The position numbers and the translations under genes are program-made. From NCBI GenBank assembly GCA_949293165.1, contig CASFCW010000037.1, positions 1 to 44,226 on the forward strand: DNA of 44,226 nucleotides, written 5' to 3'. Below are positions 8,663 to 17,617 of this stretch, in pieces. Each line of letters opens with the position of its first letter. The stretch's first letter is position 1. The DNA comes from an uncultured bacterium. Its GTDB lineage: Bacteria; Bacillota; Clostridia; Oscillospirales; Oscillospiraceae. The notes beneath the pieces are model-generated. The model was not told the DNA's origin, searched no databases, and saw only the letters and a program-made list of their open reading frames with translations.

Positions 8663-8691
8663 TTGAAAAAGGTAGGAATATCGGGTACAAT
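8663..8691 (+). promoter_or_regulatory. promoter of the surface peptidase/SLH unit
   Basis: TTGAAA (8663-8668), 17 bases, TACAAT (8686-8691). It drives a leader of about 165 bases to the start at 8864, which includes a GC-rich hairpin at 8714-8741 (8-9 bp stem). Apart from this promoter and the hairpins I see no gene in 8507-8863. Confidence 0.7.
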
Positions 8692-8863
8692 CGGGGGCGT
8701 GCGTGTGAGATATCGGTGGCGCTGGGCCCCCGGCGCCACCGGATGATTCCGCCTGCGGCGCCGGCCTGTGTGCCGGCCTTCCCCATGCTTTGCGCCTGTG
8801 GGGCGCATGGGCGGTACTGTCTGGAACGAATGGAAAACAAAGGAAAAGAGAGGATGGTTGACC

Positions 8864-11656
8864 ATGAAAAAGCAAGCCAGCCGTGTGATATCCGGCCTGC
8901 TTAGCGTGACGATGACGGCCTCCCTGTGCTCCTTCGCTCTGCCGGTGACCGGCAGGGCGGAGACGTACACAGAGGGGTTGCCCACGGTAACTCAGGCCAC
9001 CGGCTCCATTGCCCTGACCCTGGCCTTTGATCTGCCCCAGCGGGTGGAGGAGGTGGACAGCCGGGCTGTCCAGCTGACCCTGCGGGGGGTGGGCAGAACC
9101 ATGACCGTCTCCCTGGCTGACGGGCAGACCGAAGGCTGCGAGGGGCTTCAGGTATCTGTTGAGAAGCAGAACGTCCAGGGCGTCGCCCTGACAACGGAGG
9201 ATCAGCTGGGATACTGCCGGGTGAAGCTCTCCGGGCTGCCCCTGGGGGCCTACGCCATGACCGTGTCGGGGGAGGGCTATGTGCCCTGCACCGTACCGGT
9301 TGAGCTGAAGGACTACTCCCAGCACGTGGTGATGAGCACGGGGGACGGCACCTTTTCCCTGGGCGATGTCACCGGGGACGGGGCGGTTACCACCGACGAT
9401 CTGATCGCTATGGACGGGCAGTTGGGCCTGGCGGAGGAGCTGGAGGTTTATGACCTCAACGGCGACGGCCTGGTGGACATTGTGGACCTGTCCTACGTGA
9501 ACAAGACGATGGACGTGCAGGGTACCCCCCGCGTCTTTTCCACCGCGGCCATTGTGGCCGCCGCTGTGGACGCCGGCCAGCTGCAGGTGACCGGCGATCT
9601 GAACAACCTGTTTACCGGGGAGGAGGCCGTGACCGTCGCCCCCGCTGAGAGCGGCGGTGACCTGGCCATCCCCATTGTCCTGGCGGAGGCCGTGGAGATG
9701 AGCGAGATCTCCATCACCACCCCCAGCGCCAACGGCGCCATCCAGGAGGGTGTGGCTCTGGTGGAGACGGAGGAGGGGGAGACCCTGTCCATCCCCTTCC
9801 AGGCTTCGGCGCCCCAGGGGGTGTACGCCCTGGGCCGGACAGCGGGACAGACCGTGGTGACCATCAACCTGGGTGCCAAGGTGCCGGTGAAGAAGGTGAC
9901 CATCCAGGTGACCCGGGTGGAGGGACAGGCCGGCGAGAAGCCGGAGTTTGCCACCGTCACCCAGATTGAGTTTTTGAAGGATATCGTCTCCGACGCCATC
10001 CGGGAGGATACCCAGGTAAAGGGCCTGGCTGCCACTCCTGGAGACGGCGAGGTGACGCTGGTGTGGGAATCCCTGCCCAACGTGACCGGCTACCAGGTGG
10101 CCTATGGCCGGAATCAGGGCAGCCTGGACGGAAGCCTGACGGTAAGCGGCAACCGGGCGGTGATCTCCGGGCTGGAAAACAACCAGACCTTCTACTTCCA
10201 GGTCACCGCCGTCAACGGCGACTGGCGGGGGACCCCTTCCGCCGTGCTGTCCGCCGTCCCGGTGCCGGCCGCCGTCCCGGGCGCGCCCTCCAATATCCGG
10301 GTTGAGGCCGCCGACGGGGCCCTCCGCGTCAGCTGGGGCAAGACCAAGGACGCCTCCTTCTACCAGGTGTTTTACCGGGCTCAGGGGGAGGGGGACTACC
10401 TGGCCTGGGGCGGAAACCTGACCGCCACCTCCGCCGTGATTACCGGCCTGACCAACGGCACCACCTATGATGTGGTCATCAAGGCGGGCAACCTCCGCGG
10501 CGTGGGGCCCGCCTCTGACAAGGCCCAGGGCACGCCGGAGAAGGAGGGCTTTGACATGCCCGCCCTGCCGGAGGACAACCGGATTGACCGGGAGGAGATT
10601 ATCTCCGTTGTCATGAAGAACCCCGAAAATGTAAATGGGAGCCTCTGCCCCCAGTTTACCGTTGACCATCTGGTGGACGGAGACCCCAACACCTATTGGA
10701 TTGCCGCTAACTGGTGGGATGACAGCAGAATCACCTATACCTTCCGCGACACCCATGATATGAACTACCTGCTGGTGGTGCCCTATCTGGACGCGGTCTA
10801 TAAAAACCGCATCGCCAACTATACCGTCACCCTGTATGGGGAGGACGGGAGCGTGCTTGCCACCTACTACCGGGACGGCGTGAACATCACCGGCAGCGAC
10901 TATTATATTCTCACCTTCCCCGAGACCAAGGACGTAAAGAGCGTTACCCTGGCCCTGGGAGAAAAAACCGGCGGCCCCCGGGTGAGCATCTCCGAGATTG
11001 CCTTCTACAACAGCGATACCCTGGCCGACGACATCGCCGCCCTGTTTGCCGATGATGCCTACACCACCCTGAACAGCGGCGTGGATGCGAGCCAGATTGA
11101 CGCCCTGTCCCAGCGGCTGTCCGCTCTGGGCAGCTTCTATCTGGATCTGGCCCGGCTGAAGGACGAGCTGGCCCTGGCCCAGTCCCTGCTGGCGGGGGAT
11201 GCCTCCGCCCTGGGTCTGGTGAAGGACGGCTTCCAGAGCCGCAGCGCCTCCGCACAGGCTGACCAGGCCGCCGGCCAGAGCGCCAGCGCCCTCCAGCCCC
11301 TGGGGATTACCGCCAATGCCGGTTCCGTTGTGGCGGTCTATGCCCAGCTGCCCGGCGACCAGCCGGTCTATGTGGTGCCCACCCAGTTCTACGGCGAGTC
11401 CGGCGTGTGGCAGGGTAAGGCTGTGGAGCTGAAAAACGGCCGCAACTACATCACCGTGGAGAAAATCGGCAGCCTCAGCGCCGCCCGGGGCGGGATGCTC
11501 TACCTGACCTATGCCGGCGACAGCCCGGAGGAGATCCGCATTCAGATCCGGGGCGGCAGCGGCGTGTACCAGATGCCGGTGCTGGAGCTGTCCGGCTGGT
11601 ACGGCATGGACGAGGGCTGCTGTCCCTCCCCGCCGACCAGGTGCTGGCCGGGCTGA
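8864..11656 (+). CDS. secreted M60-type metallopeptidase, N-terminal part (frameshifted): dockerin-like, FN3, F5/8C modules
   Basis: Signal peptide MKKQASRVISGLLSVTMT... to about residue 30. A dockerin-like pair of calcium loops lies at about 167-213 (DVTGDGAVTTDD and DLNGDGLVDIVD). Two fibronectin type III domains follow at about 386-466 and 470-561, then an F5/8C (galactose-binding-like) domain at about 570-716, and the beta-rich N-terminal region of an M60 peptidase. The frame breaks at about base 11617, after GYGMDEG-like 'WYGMDEG', and runs 13 wrong residues to a stop; the next frame continues the domain without a gap. The ATG at 8864 follows GAGAGG and opens the signal peptide. The intact protein would be about 1565 residues. 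Likely target is host or mucin glycoprotein (M60 family knowledge). Either a real one-base deletion or a sequencing error. Confidence 0.85.
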   Translation: MKKQASRVISGLLSVTMTASLCSFALPVTGRAETYTEGLPTVTQATGSIALTLAFDLPQRVEEVDSRAVQLTLRGVGRTMTVSLADGQTEGCEGLQVSVEKQNVQGVALTTEDQLGYCRVKLSGLPLGAYAMTVSGEGYVPCTVPVELKDYSQHVVMSTGDGTFSLGDVTGDGAVTTDDLIAMDGQLGLAEELEVYDLNGDGLVDIVDLSYVNKTMDVQGTPRVFSTAAIVAAAVDAGQLQVTGDLNNLFTGEEAVTVAPAESGGDLAIPIVLAEAVEMSEISITTPSANGAIQEGVALVETEEGETLSIPFQASAPQGVYALGRTAGQTVVTINLGAKVPVKKVTIQVTRVEGQAGEKPEFATVTQIEFLKDIVSDAIREDTQVKGLAATPGDGEVTLVWESLPNVTGYQVAYGRNQGSLDGSLTVSGNRAVISGLENNQTFYFQVTAVNGDWRGTPSAVLSAVPVPAAVPGAPSNIRVEAADGALRVSWGKTKDASFYQVFYRAQGEGDYLAWGGNLTATSAVITGLTNGTTYDVVIKAGNLRGVGPASDKAQGTPEKEGFDMPALPEDNRIDREEIISVVMKNPENVNGSLCPQFTVDHLVDGDPNTYWIAANWWDDSRITYTFRDTHDMNYLLVVPYLDAVYKNRIANYTVTLYGEDGSVLATYYRDGVNITGSDYYILTFPETKDVKSVTLALGEKTGGPRVSISEIAFYNSDTLADDIAALFADDAYTTLNSGVDASQIDALSQRLSALGSFYLDLARLKDELALAQSLLAGDASALGLVKDGFQSRSASAQADQAAGQSASALQPLGITANAGSVVAVYAQLPGDQPVYVVPTQFYGESGVWQGKAVELKNGRNYITVEKIGSLSAARGGMLYLTYAGDSPEEIRIQIRGGSGVYQMPVLELSGWYGMDEGCCPSPPTRCWPG

Positions 11657-13560
11657 AGGGGGTCAACCGGGATGAGCAGGCCATGCTCCAGACGCTGTAC
11701 GGCAGCGTCCTGGCCTGGGAGGAGGAGCTCTTCATCGCCAACAAGGTGCAGGGCATCCTGGATGCGGACGCGGACCTGGCCGGCTGCCAATATCCCATGA
11801 CCACCCGCCAGAATATCCGTTACATGCGGATGTTTGCCGGCGCGTTCATGTACGCCGCCGGAAACCATATCGGTGTGGGCTACGGCTCCACCTCCGCCCT
11901 GGTGCAGGGGCAGCCCACCTCCGTTACCGGACAGGGCAATCAAAACGGCCTGTTCGGCTGGGGCATCGCCCATGAGATTGGCCACAATATGGACAAGCTG
12001 GGCCGGGCTGAGGTGACCAACAACATCTATTCCCTGGCCCTCCAGGCCTGGGACGGCGGCGCCATGACCCTGGACACCCGCCTGACGGAGGACGGACGCT
12101 GGGCGGATATCTTCAGCAAGGTGGCCCAGGGACGCCCCGGCGCGGCAAACAATGTATTTGTCCAGCTGGGCATGTACTGGCAGCTGCATCTGGCCTATGA
12201 CGGCGCCGACCAGCCCCTGGCCTTCTATAACCAGTTCTTCCGCCTGTGGAAGTCGGGGGCCTACGCCGGCTACACCTATGACGAGCGGGTGGCGCTGGTT
12301 GCCGCCCAGGTGGCCCAGCGGGACCTGACGGAGTTCTTTACCCGTTGGGGCATGACCCTGGGCGAGGGAGCTAAGGACATCCTGTCCGATTACCCCGCTG
12401 AGGAGCGGGCCATCTGGTACCTGGACGACGCCTCCCGCACCTACCGCCTGGAGGGCGGCGCTGCCGCCGCCGGCACAGCCTCTGTGAGTGCCAGGGTGGA
12501 GGAGCAGAAGGTGACGCTGACCATGAGCCATACGGATGAGGAAAACATCCTGGGCTATGAGATCCGCCGCAACGGCACAGTGATCGCCTTCACCACCGAG
12601 GACGCCTATGTGGACGACCTGGGTGCGGCCAACAACCTGACCTATACCTATTCCGTGGTCCCCGTGGACAAGCTGGGCAACCTGGGCCGGGAGGCGGAGA
12701 GCCGGGAGGTCCGGGTGGCCTATGACAAGACCATCTCCCAGGATGTTTACACCATGGACCGGGACGCCGAGGTGGTTACCTTCACCATGAAGGGGGACCA
12801 GCCGGTTGCCGTCACCGGCATCAAGGTGACCGGCAGCCAGCTCACCGGGGAGTACACCGTCCGGGGCAAGGCCCAGGCGGACGGGGAGTGGATGACGGTG
12901 AAAACCGGGTCCCTTTCCGGCGATGAGCTGGTGGCCTACTTTACCAAGCCCGGGGCGGACAGCTCCGACACCCGGATCTGGACCTACGACCTGGCGGTTA
13001 TTGAGGTGACCGGAATTCCCGCGGACGCCGGCGTCCAGCTGCTGGACTACCCCGGCGACCGGGTGGACTTCTATGACGGCGCGGCCGTGGGCGTGCTCAA
13101 GGACGCCTATGGGGACATCCCTGCCGGAACCCTGGTGATTTTGGGCACCTACCGGGGCAACCCTGTGTACAACTACGTGGAGATTGAGGCCCGGTACAAC
13201 ACCACCCCGGAGGCGGGCGACGCCTCCCAGAGCGGCGCCACCTTTATCCAGCGGACAATGGCCGGTGAGCAGTATCTGCTGGCTGAAATCCCCGCTGACG
13301 GCGCGGTGAGCGACACCAGCGACGGGTTCTTCCTCTTTGTCCCCAACCTGGAGGAGGAGAAGGCCCTCAACAGCCTTGACGGCGTCACCGACGCCTACCC
13401 CATGGAGATCCGGGCGGTGTTTTACCGCACGGACGACCCGGATAATGCCGACAGCAAGCGCGTGACCAGCCAGACCCTGTGGATCAGCTTCCCCGACGGC
13501 GGGGACGATGAGACGCCGGTGGATCTGCCCCTCATTGAGCTTGTGGGCGGCGCCCAGTAA
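11641..13560 (+). CDS. secreted M60-type metallopeptidase, catalytic C-terminal part (frameshifted gene)
   Basis: This frame joins the previous one at about 11617 and reads LLSLPADQVLAGLKG before the first possible start, GTG 11641, which has no convincing ribosome site. It carries the zinc site HEIGH (11971-11985) inside AHEIGHNMDKLGRAEVTNN; the glutamate at 12010-12012 fits the third ligand of the M60/enhancin gluzincins. After the catalytic region come an FN3-like domain and further beta-rich modules. There is no C-terminal membrane anchor or SLH domain, so attachment would need the dockerin-like module in the upstream part. Without the upstream half this piece would lack a signal peptide and probably not be secreted. 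Confidence 0.82.
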   Translation: MLAGLKGVNRDEQAMLQTLYGSVLAWEEELFIANKVQGILDADADLAGCQYPMTTRQNIRYMRMFAGAFMYAAGNHIGVGYGSTSALVQGQPTSVTGQGNQNGLFGWGIAHEIGHNMDKLGRAEVTNNIYSLALQAWDGGAMTLDTRLTEDGRWADIFSKVAQGRPGAANNVFVQLGMYWQLHLAYDGADQPLAFYNQFFRLWKSGAYAGYTYDERVALVAAQVAQRDLTEFFTRWGMTLGEGAKDILSDYPAEERAIWYLDDASRTYRLEGGAAAAGTASVSARVEEQKVTLTMSHTDEENILGYEIRRNGTVIAFTTEDAYVDDLGAANNLTYTYSVVPVDKLGNLGREAESREVRVAYDKTISQDVYTMDRDAEVVTFTMKGDQPVAVTGIKVTGSQLTGEYTVRGKAQADGEWMTVKTGSLSGDELVAYFTKPGADSSDTRIWTYDLAVIEVTGIPADAGVQLLDYPGDRVDFYDGAAVGVLKDAYGDIPAGTLVILGTYRGNPVYNYVEIEARYNTTPEAGDASQSGATFIQRTMAGEQYLLAEIPADGAVSDTSDGFFLFVPNLEEEKALNSLDGVTDAYPMEIRAVFYRTDDPDNADSKRVTSQTLWISFPDGGDDETPVDLPLIELVGGAQ

Positions 13561-13577
13561 GAGAACGGAGGATGAAC

Positions 13578-14810
13578 GTGCGTAAGAGAGCATTTCTATC
13601 GCTGCTGACCACTTTGGCCATGACGGCGTCTATGGTGCTGACCTCTGCGGCGGCCGGCCTCCCCAAGCTGGTGGTCTCCACACAGGAGGCCGCCAGCCAG
13701 GAGGTGGCCATGGCCAACCTGCCCGCCGACTGCCAGAGCCTGCAGATCACCCTGACCCTTTCGGAGGAGGGGGCAACCTACACCTACCTGCCCCACCAGG
13801 AGCTGACCCCCGGCGTGGTCTATGCCACCGCCAGGCAGGATGGCGGCCAGGTTACCATTTACATCACGGCCAAGTCCGGTGTGCTGACGCAGACGGGCAC
13901 CCTGGTGCTGGGTACCCTGTCTGCGGATGAGGGGAGCCTGTTCACCGTGGAGGGGGGCTTTAACCTGAAGGTGCTGGACCCCAGCGCGGCGGAGCAGCTG
14001 TTCCCAACCCTGGGAGAGGACGAGGACACCTCCAATCCAGACCCTGATCCGGAGCCCGACCCTGAGCCCGACCCTGAGCCCGAGCCTGACCCCGAGCCTG
14101 AGCCTGACCCGGACCCCACACCCGATCCCGGTGAGGACGAGAAGCCCGGCACCGGCGGCAGCGGCGGCGGCTCCGGAAGCGGCTCCGGCAGCGGCGGCTC
14201 CGGTACCGGCACGCCCTCCGGAGGGGAGGAGGAGACCCAGCCGCCCCAGGAGCGGCCGCCCTTTGACGATGTGCCGGCGGACAGCTGGTACGCCCAGGCG
14301 GTCAGCTACGTGTACCAGCAGGGGCTGATGGGCGGCACTGGGGACAGAACCTTCTCCCCCAACGTGACCACCAGCCGGGCCATGATTGTCACCATCCTGT
14401 ATGCCATGGACGGATCGCCCGCCGTGTCCGGCGGCCAGTCCTTCACCGATGTGCGCCCCGGCCAGTGGTTTGCCGACCCGGTGGCCTGGGCCAGCGCCAA
14501 CGGGATTGTTTCCGGCTATGGGGATGGGGTGTTTGGGCCTGACGACCCCATTACCCGGGAGCAGCTGGCGGTGATTCTCCGGGGCTACGCGGCCTACCGC
14601 GGCTGGGATGTAACCGCCCGGGCAGCGCTGGACGGATATTCCGACGCCGGGCAGGTGTCCGCCTACGCCGTGGACGCCGTCAGCTGGGCGCTGGCGGAGG
14701 GCCTGATCTCCGGCACCGACGCCCATACCCTCAGCCCCCGGGGCTCTGCCACCCGGGCCCAGGCTGCGGTGATTCTGACCCAGTTTTCCAAGCTGGCGGG
14801 TCAGAGCTGA
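13578..14810 (+). CDS. S-layer-homology surface protein with possible cohesin-like N-terminal domain
   Basis: A 410-residue secreted protein: signal peptide (ending near VLTSAAAG), a beta-rich domain at about 27-145, an acidic Asp-Pro/Glu-Pro repeat spacer, a Gly-Ser linker, and three SLH repeats from about 229 (FDDVPADSWYAQAV), 289 (FTDVRPGQWFADPV) and 354 (YSDAGQVSAYAVDAV). SLH domains bind pyruvylated secondary wall polymer. The first ATG (13572) is one base from the GGAGG site, so GTG at 13578, six bases after it, is the better start. It begins 17 bases after the peptidase stop and is surely cotranscribed. The N-terminal domain has a cohesin-like texture (short beta strands, GTLVLGTLSA near its end), which would let it hold the dockerin protein; that is inference. 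Confidence 0.88.
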   Translation: MRKRAFLSLLTTLAMTASMVLTSAAAGLPKLVVSTQEAASQEVAMANLPADCQSLQITLTLSEEGATYTYLPHQELTPGVVYATARQDGGQVTIYITAKSGVLTQTGTLVLGTLSADEGSLFTVEGGFNLKVLDPSAAEQLFPTLGEDEDTSNPDPDPEPDPEPDPEPEPDPEPEPDPDPTPDPGEDEKPGTGGSGGGSGSGSGSGGSGTGTPSGGEEETQPPQERPPFDDVPADSWYAQAVSYVYQQGLMGGTGDRTFSPNVTTSRAMIVTILYAMDGSPAVSGGQSFTDVRPGQWFADPVAWASANGIVSGYGDGVFGPDDPITREQLAVILRGYAAYRGWDVTARAALDGYSDAGQVSAYAVDAVSWALAEGLISGTDAHTLSPRGSATRAQAAVILTQFSKLAGQS

Positions 14811-14824
14811 CAGACTGTCCCTTG

Positions 14825-14865
14825 ATCCTGCCGAACCCCTATGCGGGGTTCGGCAGGATTTTTTT
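14825..14865 (+). terminator. terminator of the surface protein unit
   Basis: A perfect 15-bp stem (14825-14839 with 14845-14859) with a 5-base loop, followed by seven T. Confidence 0.93.
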
Positions 14866-14881
14866 GTCTGGGTGCCCCACC

Positions 14882-14910
14882 TTTTCTTTTTCACGGTTAT
14901 ATGCTACAAT
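14882..14910 (+). promoter_or_regulatory. possible extended -10 promoter of polysaccharide genes
   Basis: TGC-TACAAT (14902-14910) is an extended -10; the hexamer 17 bases before it (TTTTCT, 14882-14887) is poor. It lies 77 bases before the glycosyltransferase start. Confidence 0.5.
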
Positions 14911-14987
14911 GAGACAGATTGCTTCCCGGCCTGCCATGGTCCCAAGCCCCCGGAAGGACGGAATCAGCACCGAAGAAGGAGCGGACT

Positions 14988-16124
14988 ATGCCGAAAATCC
15001 TGTTTACCGCATCCACCTATTCCCACATTTACCACTTCCACCGGCCCTACCTGGCCCAATTCCGCCGGATGGGGTGGACGGTTCATGTGGCCTGCGGCGG
15101 CGCGCCCATGGAGCTGCCGGAGGCACACCGGGTTGTGGACGTGCCCTTTGAAAAGCAGATGCTCTCCTGGAGGAACGGGGCGGCACTGAGACAGCTGAGC
15201 GGGCTGATTGCCCGGGAGGGCTATGACCTGATTAGCTGCCACACGGCGCTGGCCTCCTGCTTTACCCGCCTGGCGGTATGGGGGCGGAAGGGAAAGACCA
15301 AGGTGGCCTGCACCTGCCACGGGTACCTGTTCGGGGCGGGGGAGTCCAGGGGGAAGGACAAGGTCCTGGCGCTGGCGGAGCGGCTGACCGCCCCGGTGAC
15401 CGACCTGCTGATGACCATGAACGCCTGGGACACCCACTATGCCGCGGTACATAAGCTGGGCAGGCGTGTGACGGAGATCCCGGGTATGGGCCTGGACCCC
15501 CGGCTGCTGCCCCCTGTCCCTGACGCGCAGCGGCGGGAGATGCGCCGGGCGTGGGGCGTGGGGGAGGAGGACCTCCTGCTGCTGTATGGCGCGGAGTTTT
15601 CCCACCGGAAGAGCCAGCATGTGTTGCTTCGTGCCCTGAAAGAGCTGCCGCCCCAGGTCAAGCTGGCCCTGCCGGGCCAGGGGGAGCTGCTGGAGGGGTG
15701 CAGGGAGCTGGCTGAGGAGCTGGGCCTGGGGCAGCGGGTGCTGTTTCCCGGCCAGGTGTCTGGAATGGCGGGCTGGTACGGGGCGGCGGATGTGGCTGTC
15801 TCCGCCAGCCGCAGCGAGGGGCTGCCCTTCAATGTGATGGAGGCTATGTATTATGGCCTGCCGGTGGTGGCCAGCCGGGTGAAGGGGCATACGGATCTGC
15901 TGGAGCATTCCCAGGCCGGGCTGCTCTACCCCTACGGGGACTGGCGGGCCTGCGCCGGCTGTGTGGCCGCCTTGGCGGAAGATGCTGCCCGCCGGGCGGA
16001 GCTGGGCAGCCGGGGCAGGCAGGCGGTGGAGGCCTACTGCCTGGAGCGGGTGCTGCCCCAGGTGATGGGGGAGTACGAAAGGCTGCTGCCCCTGGAGACA
16101 AAGGAGCCGGCGGCCCGGCTTTGA
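14988..16124 (+). CDS. glycosyltransferase family 4
   Basis: A 378-residue GT-B enzyme. The N-terminus MPKILFTASTYSHIYHFHRP resembles EpsD/CapM-type transferases; the C-terminal nucleotide-sugar half has AADVAVSASRSEGLPFNVMEAMYYGLPVVAS-type sequence with the E-x7-E pattern (positions about 15,810-15,870). It probably adds a sugar to a lipid-linked repeat unit on the cytosolic face of the membrane. The ATG at 14988 has AAGGAG; the frame is open further upstream without a ribosome site. It lies 18 bases before the polyprenyl-phosphate sugar transferase, so the two are an operon. Confidence 0.92.
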   Translation: MPKILFTASTYSHIYHFHRPYLAQFRRMGWTVHVACGGAPMELPEAHRVVDVPFEKQMLSWRNGAALRQLSGLIAREGYDLISCHTALASCFTRLAVWGRKGKTKVACTCHGYLFGAGESRGKDKVLALAERLTAPVTDLLMTMNAWDTHYAAVHKLGRRVTEIPGMGLDPRLLPPVPDAQRREMRRAWGVGEEDLLLLYGAEFSHRKSQHVLLRALKELPPQVKLALPGQGELLEGCRELAEELGLGQRVLFPGQVSGMAGWYGAADVAVSASRSEGLPFNVMEAMYYGLPVVASRVKGHTDLLEHSQAGLLYPYGDWRACAGCVAALAEDAARRAELGSRGRQAVEAYCLERVLPQVMGEYERLLPLETKEPAARL

Positions 16125-16142
16125 GGGAGGAGGTCCACAGGC

Positions 16143-17549
16143 ATGATTAAAGAAAACCAGCGGGCGCTCAACGGGATCAACGTGCTGCTGGACGGCGTGA
16201 TTTTGCTGTTTGCCATGCCAGCAGCCTTCGCCATCCGCTTTTACCTGCTGTCCGGGGGTATTATTTCGGTCCCCCTGGAAAATTATTTTCTCCTCCTGCT
16301 GTTTTTGATTCCCTGCCATCTGATGGCATTCGCCGCCATGGGGCTGTACCAGTCCCTGCGCAAGCGCACCATTGAGTGGGAGATCGGCCGGGTTTTCCTG
16401 GGCTGCGCGCTGAATTTCGCCCTGATTCAGACCATATTGTTCCTATATAAGGGCATCAACTACTCCCGTGCCACGCTGGTGATTTTTTGCCTGCTGTCCT
16501 TTGCGGGGATGAGCGCCAAGCGGGTCTGCCTGCGGCTGATCCTGCGGTACTTCCGCCAGAAGGGGTTCAATCAAAAGCATGTGATCCTGGTTGGGGACAG
16601 CCATATGGCGGCCCGGTATGTGAAGGTGGTGCGCCAGCAGAAGGAGTATGGATACCTGGTGGACGGATATGTGGCCGACCATGATTCCATCCCGGGCGTA
16701 CCCTACCTGGGCCGGGTGGGCAGCCTGGAAAAGGTGCTGGAGCGGCGGCGTCCGGATGAGGTGGTGGTGGCCCTGCCGGCGGAGGAGTTCCGCTATACCC
16801 GGGAGGTCATCGAGCTGTGCGAAAAGGACGGGGTGAAGCTGACCATGATCCCCTTTTACGCCGAGTATATCCCCTCCAATCCCCAGTTTGACAACATGGA
16901 CGGCATCCCCCTGATGAACATTCGGTATATCCCCCTGGACAACTGGATCAACGGGGCGGTTAAGCGGGTGTTTGACGTGGTGGCCTCCGCGGTGCTGATT
17001 GTGTGTACCTCCCTCATCATGCTGGCGGCGGCTGTGGGGGTGCGCCTGTCCTCGCCGGGCCCCATCATCTTCAAGCAGGAACGGGTGGGACGGAACAAAA
17101 AGACGTTCCTGATGTATAAGTTCCGGTCTATGCGGGTCAACGACCGGGAGGATACCGGATGGAGCCGGAATTCTGACCCCAGAAAGACCCGGTTTGGCGC
17201 CTTTTTGCGCAAGTGCTCCATGGACGAGCTGCCCCAGCTGTTCAACGTCCTGAAGGGGGACATGAGCCTGGTGGGCCCCAGGCCGGAGGTGCCCCACTAT
17301 GTCCAGCAGTTCAAGGAGGAAATCCCCCTGTACATGGTCAAGCACCAGGTGCGCCCCGGCATCACGGGGTGGGCCCAGGTCAACGGCCTGCGGGGGGACA
17401 CCTCCATTGAGGAGCGGGTCCGGTACGACATCTACTATATCGAAAACTGGAGCTTTTTCTTCGACCTGAAAATCTTGCTCATGACCCTGACAAAAGGGAT
17501 AATCAACCAGGAGAAGCTGCACGCCGGACAGGGCCAGATAGACGAATGA
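16143..17549 (+). CDS. undecaprenyl-phosphate sugar phosphotransferase (WcaJ/WbaP-type)
   Basis: A 468-residue initiating transferase of exopolysaccharide synthesis, which moves a sugar phosphate to undecaprenyl phosphate. Four hydrophobic helices lie in the first about 120 residues, then a CoA-binding-like (Rossmann) domain (HVILVGDSHMAARYV near 145), a membrane re-entrant helix near 275 (KRVFDVVASAVLIVCTSL) and the PF02397 catalytic domain with MYKFRSM, DELPQLFNVLKGDMSLVGPRPE and PGITGWAQVNG. Length and order match polyisoprenyl-phosphate glucose phosphotransferases. ATG at 16143 has GGAGGAGG upstream. The sugar used cannot be read from sequence. Confidence 0.95.
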   Translation: MIKENQRALNGINVLLDGVILLFAMPAAFAIRFYLLSGGIISVPLENYFLLLLFLIPCHLMAFAAMGLYQSLRKRTIEWEIGRVFLGCALNFALIQTILFLYKGINYSRATLVIFCLLSFAGMSAKRVCLRLILRYFRQKGFNQKHVILVGDSHMAARYVKVVRQQKEYGYLVDGYVADHDSIPGVPYLGRVGSLEKVLERRRPDEVVVALPAEEFRYTREVIELCEKDGVKLTMIPFYAEYIPSNPQFDNMDGIPLMNIRYIPLDNWINGAVKRVFDVVASAVLIVCTSLIMLAAAVGVRLSSPGPIIFKQERVGRNKKTFLMYKFRSMRVNDREDTGWSRNSDPRKTRFGAFLRKCSMDELPQLFNVLKGDMSLVGPRPEVPHYVQQFKEEIPLYMVKHQVRPGITGWAQVNGLRGDTSIEERVRYDIYYIENWSFFFDLKILLMTLTKGIINQEKLHAGQGQIDE

Positions 17550-17567
17550 GGAAAACTGTGGTACAAT
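17539..17567 (+). promoter_or_regulatory. possible promoter of the O-antigen ligase-like gene
   Basis: TAGACG (17539-17544), 17 bases, TACAAT (17562-17567) preceded by TGG, an extended -10. The -35 overlaps the end of the previous gene. Confidence 0.5.
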
Positions 17568-17617
17568 ACCCCAGGTAATGCATCCGGCGCAAGAGGCCGG
17601 TGAATGGGAGGAACGCT

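Noticed and set aside
11612-11632. Programmed -1 ribosomal frameshift in the M60 peptidase gene
   Set aside because: No X-XXY-YYZ slippery site lies in frame at the junction and the shifted frames fit a one-base deletion.
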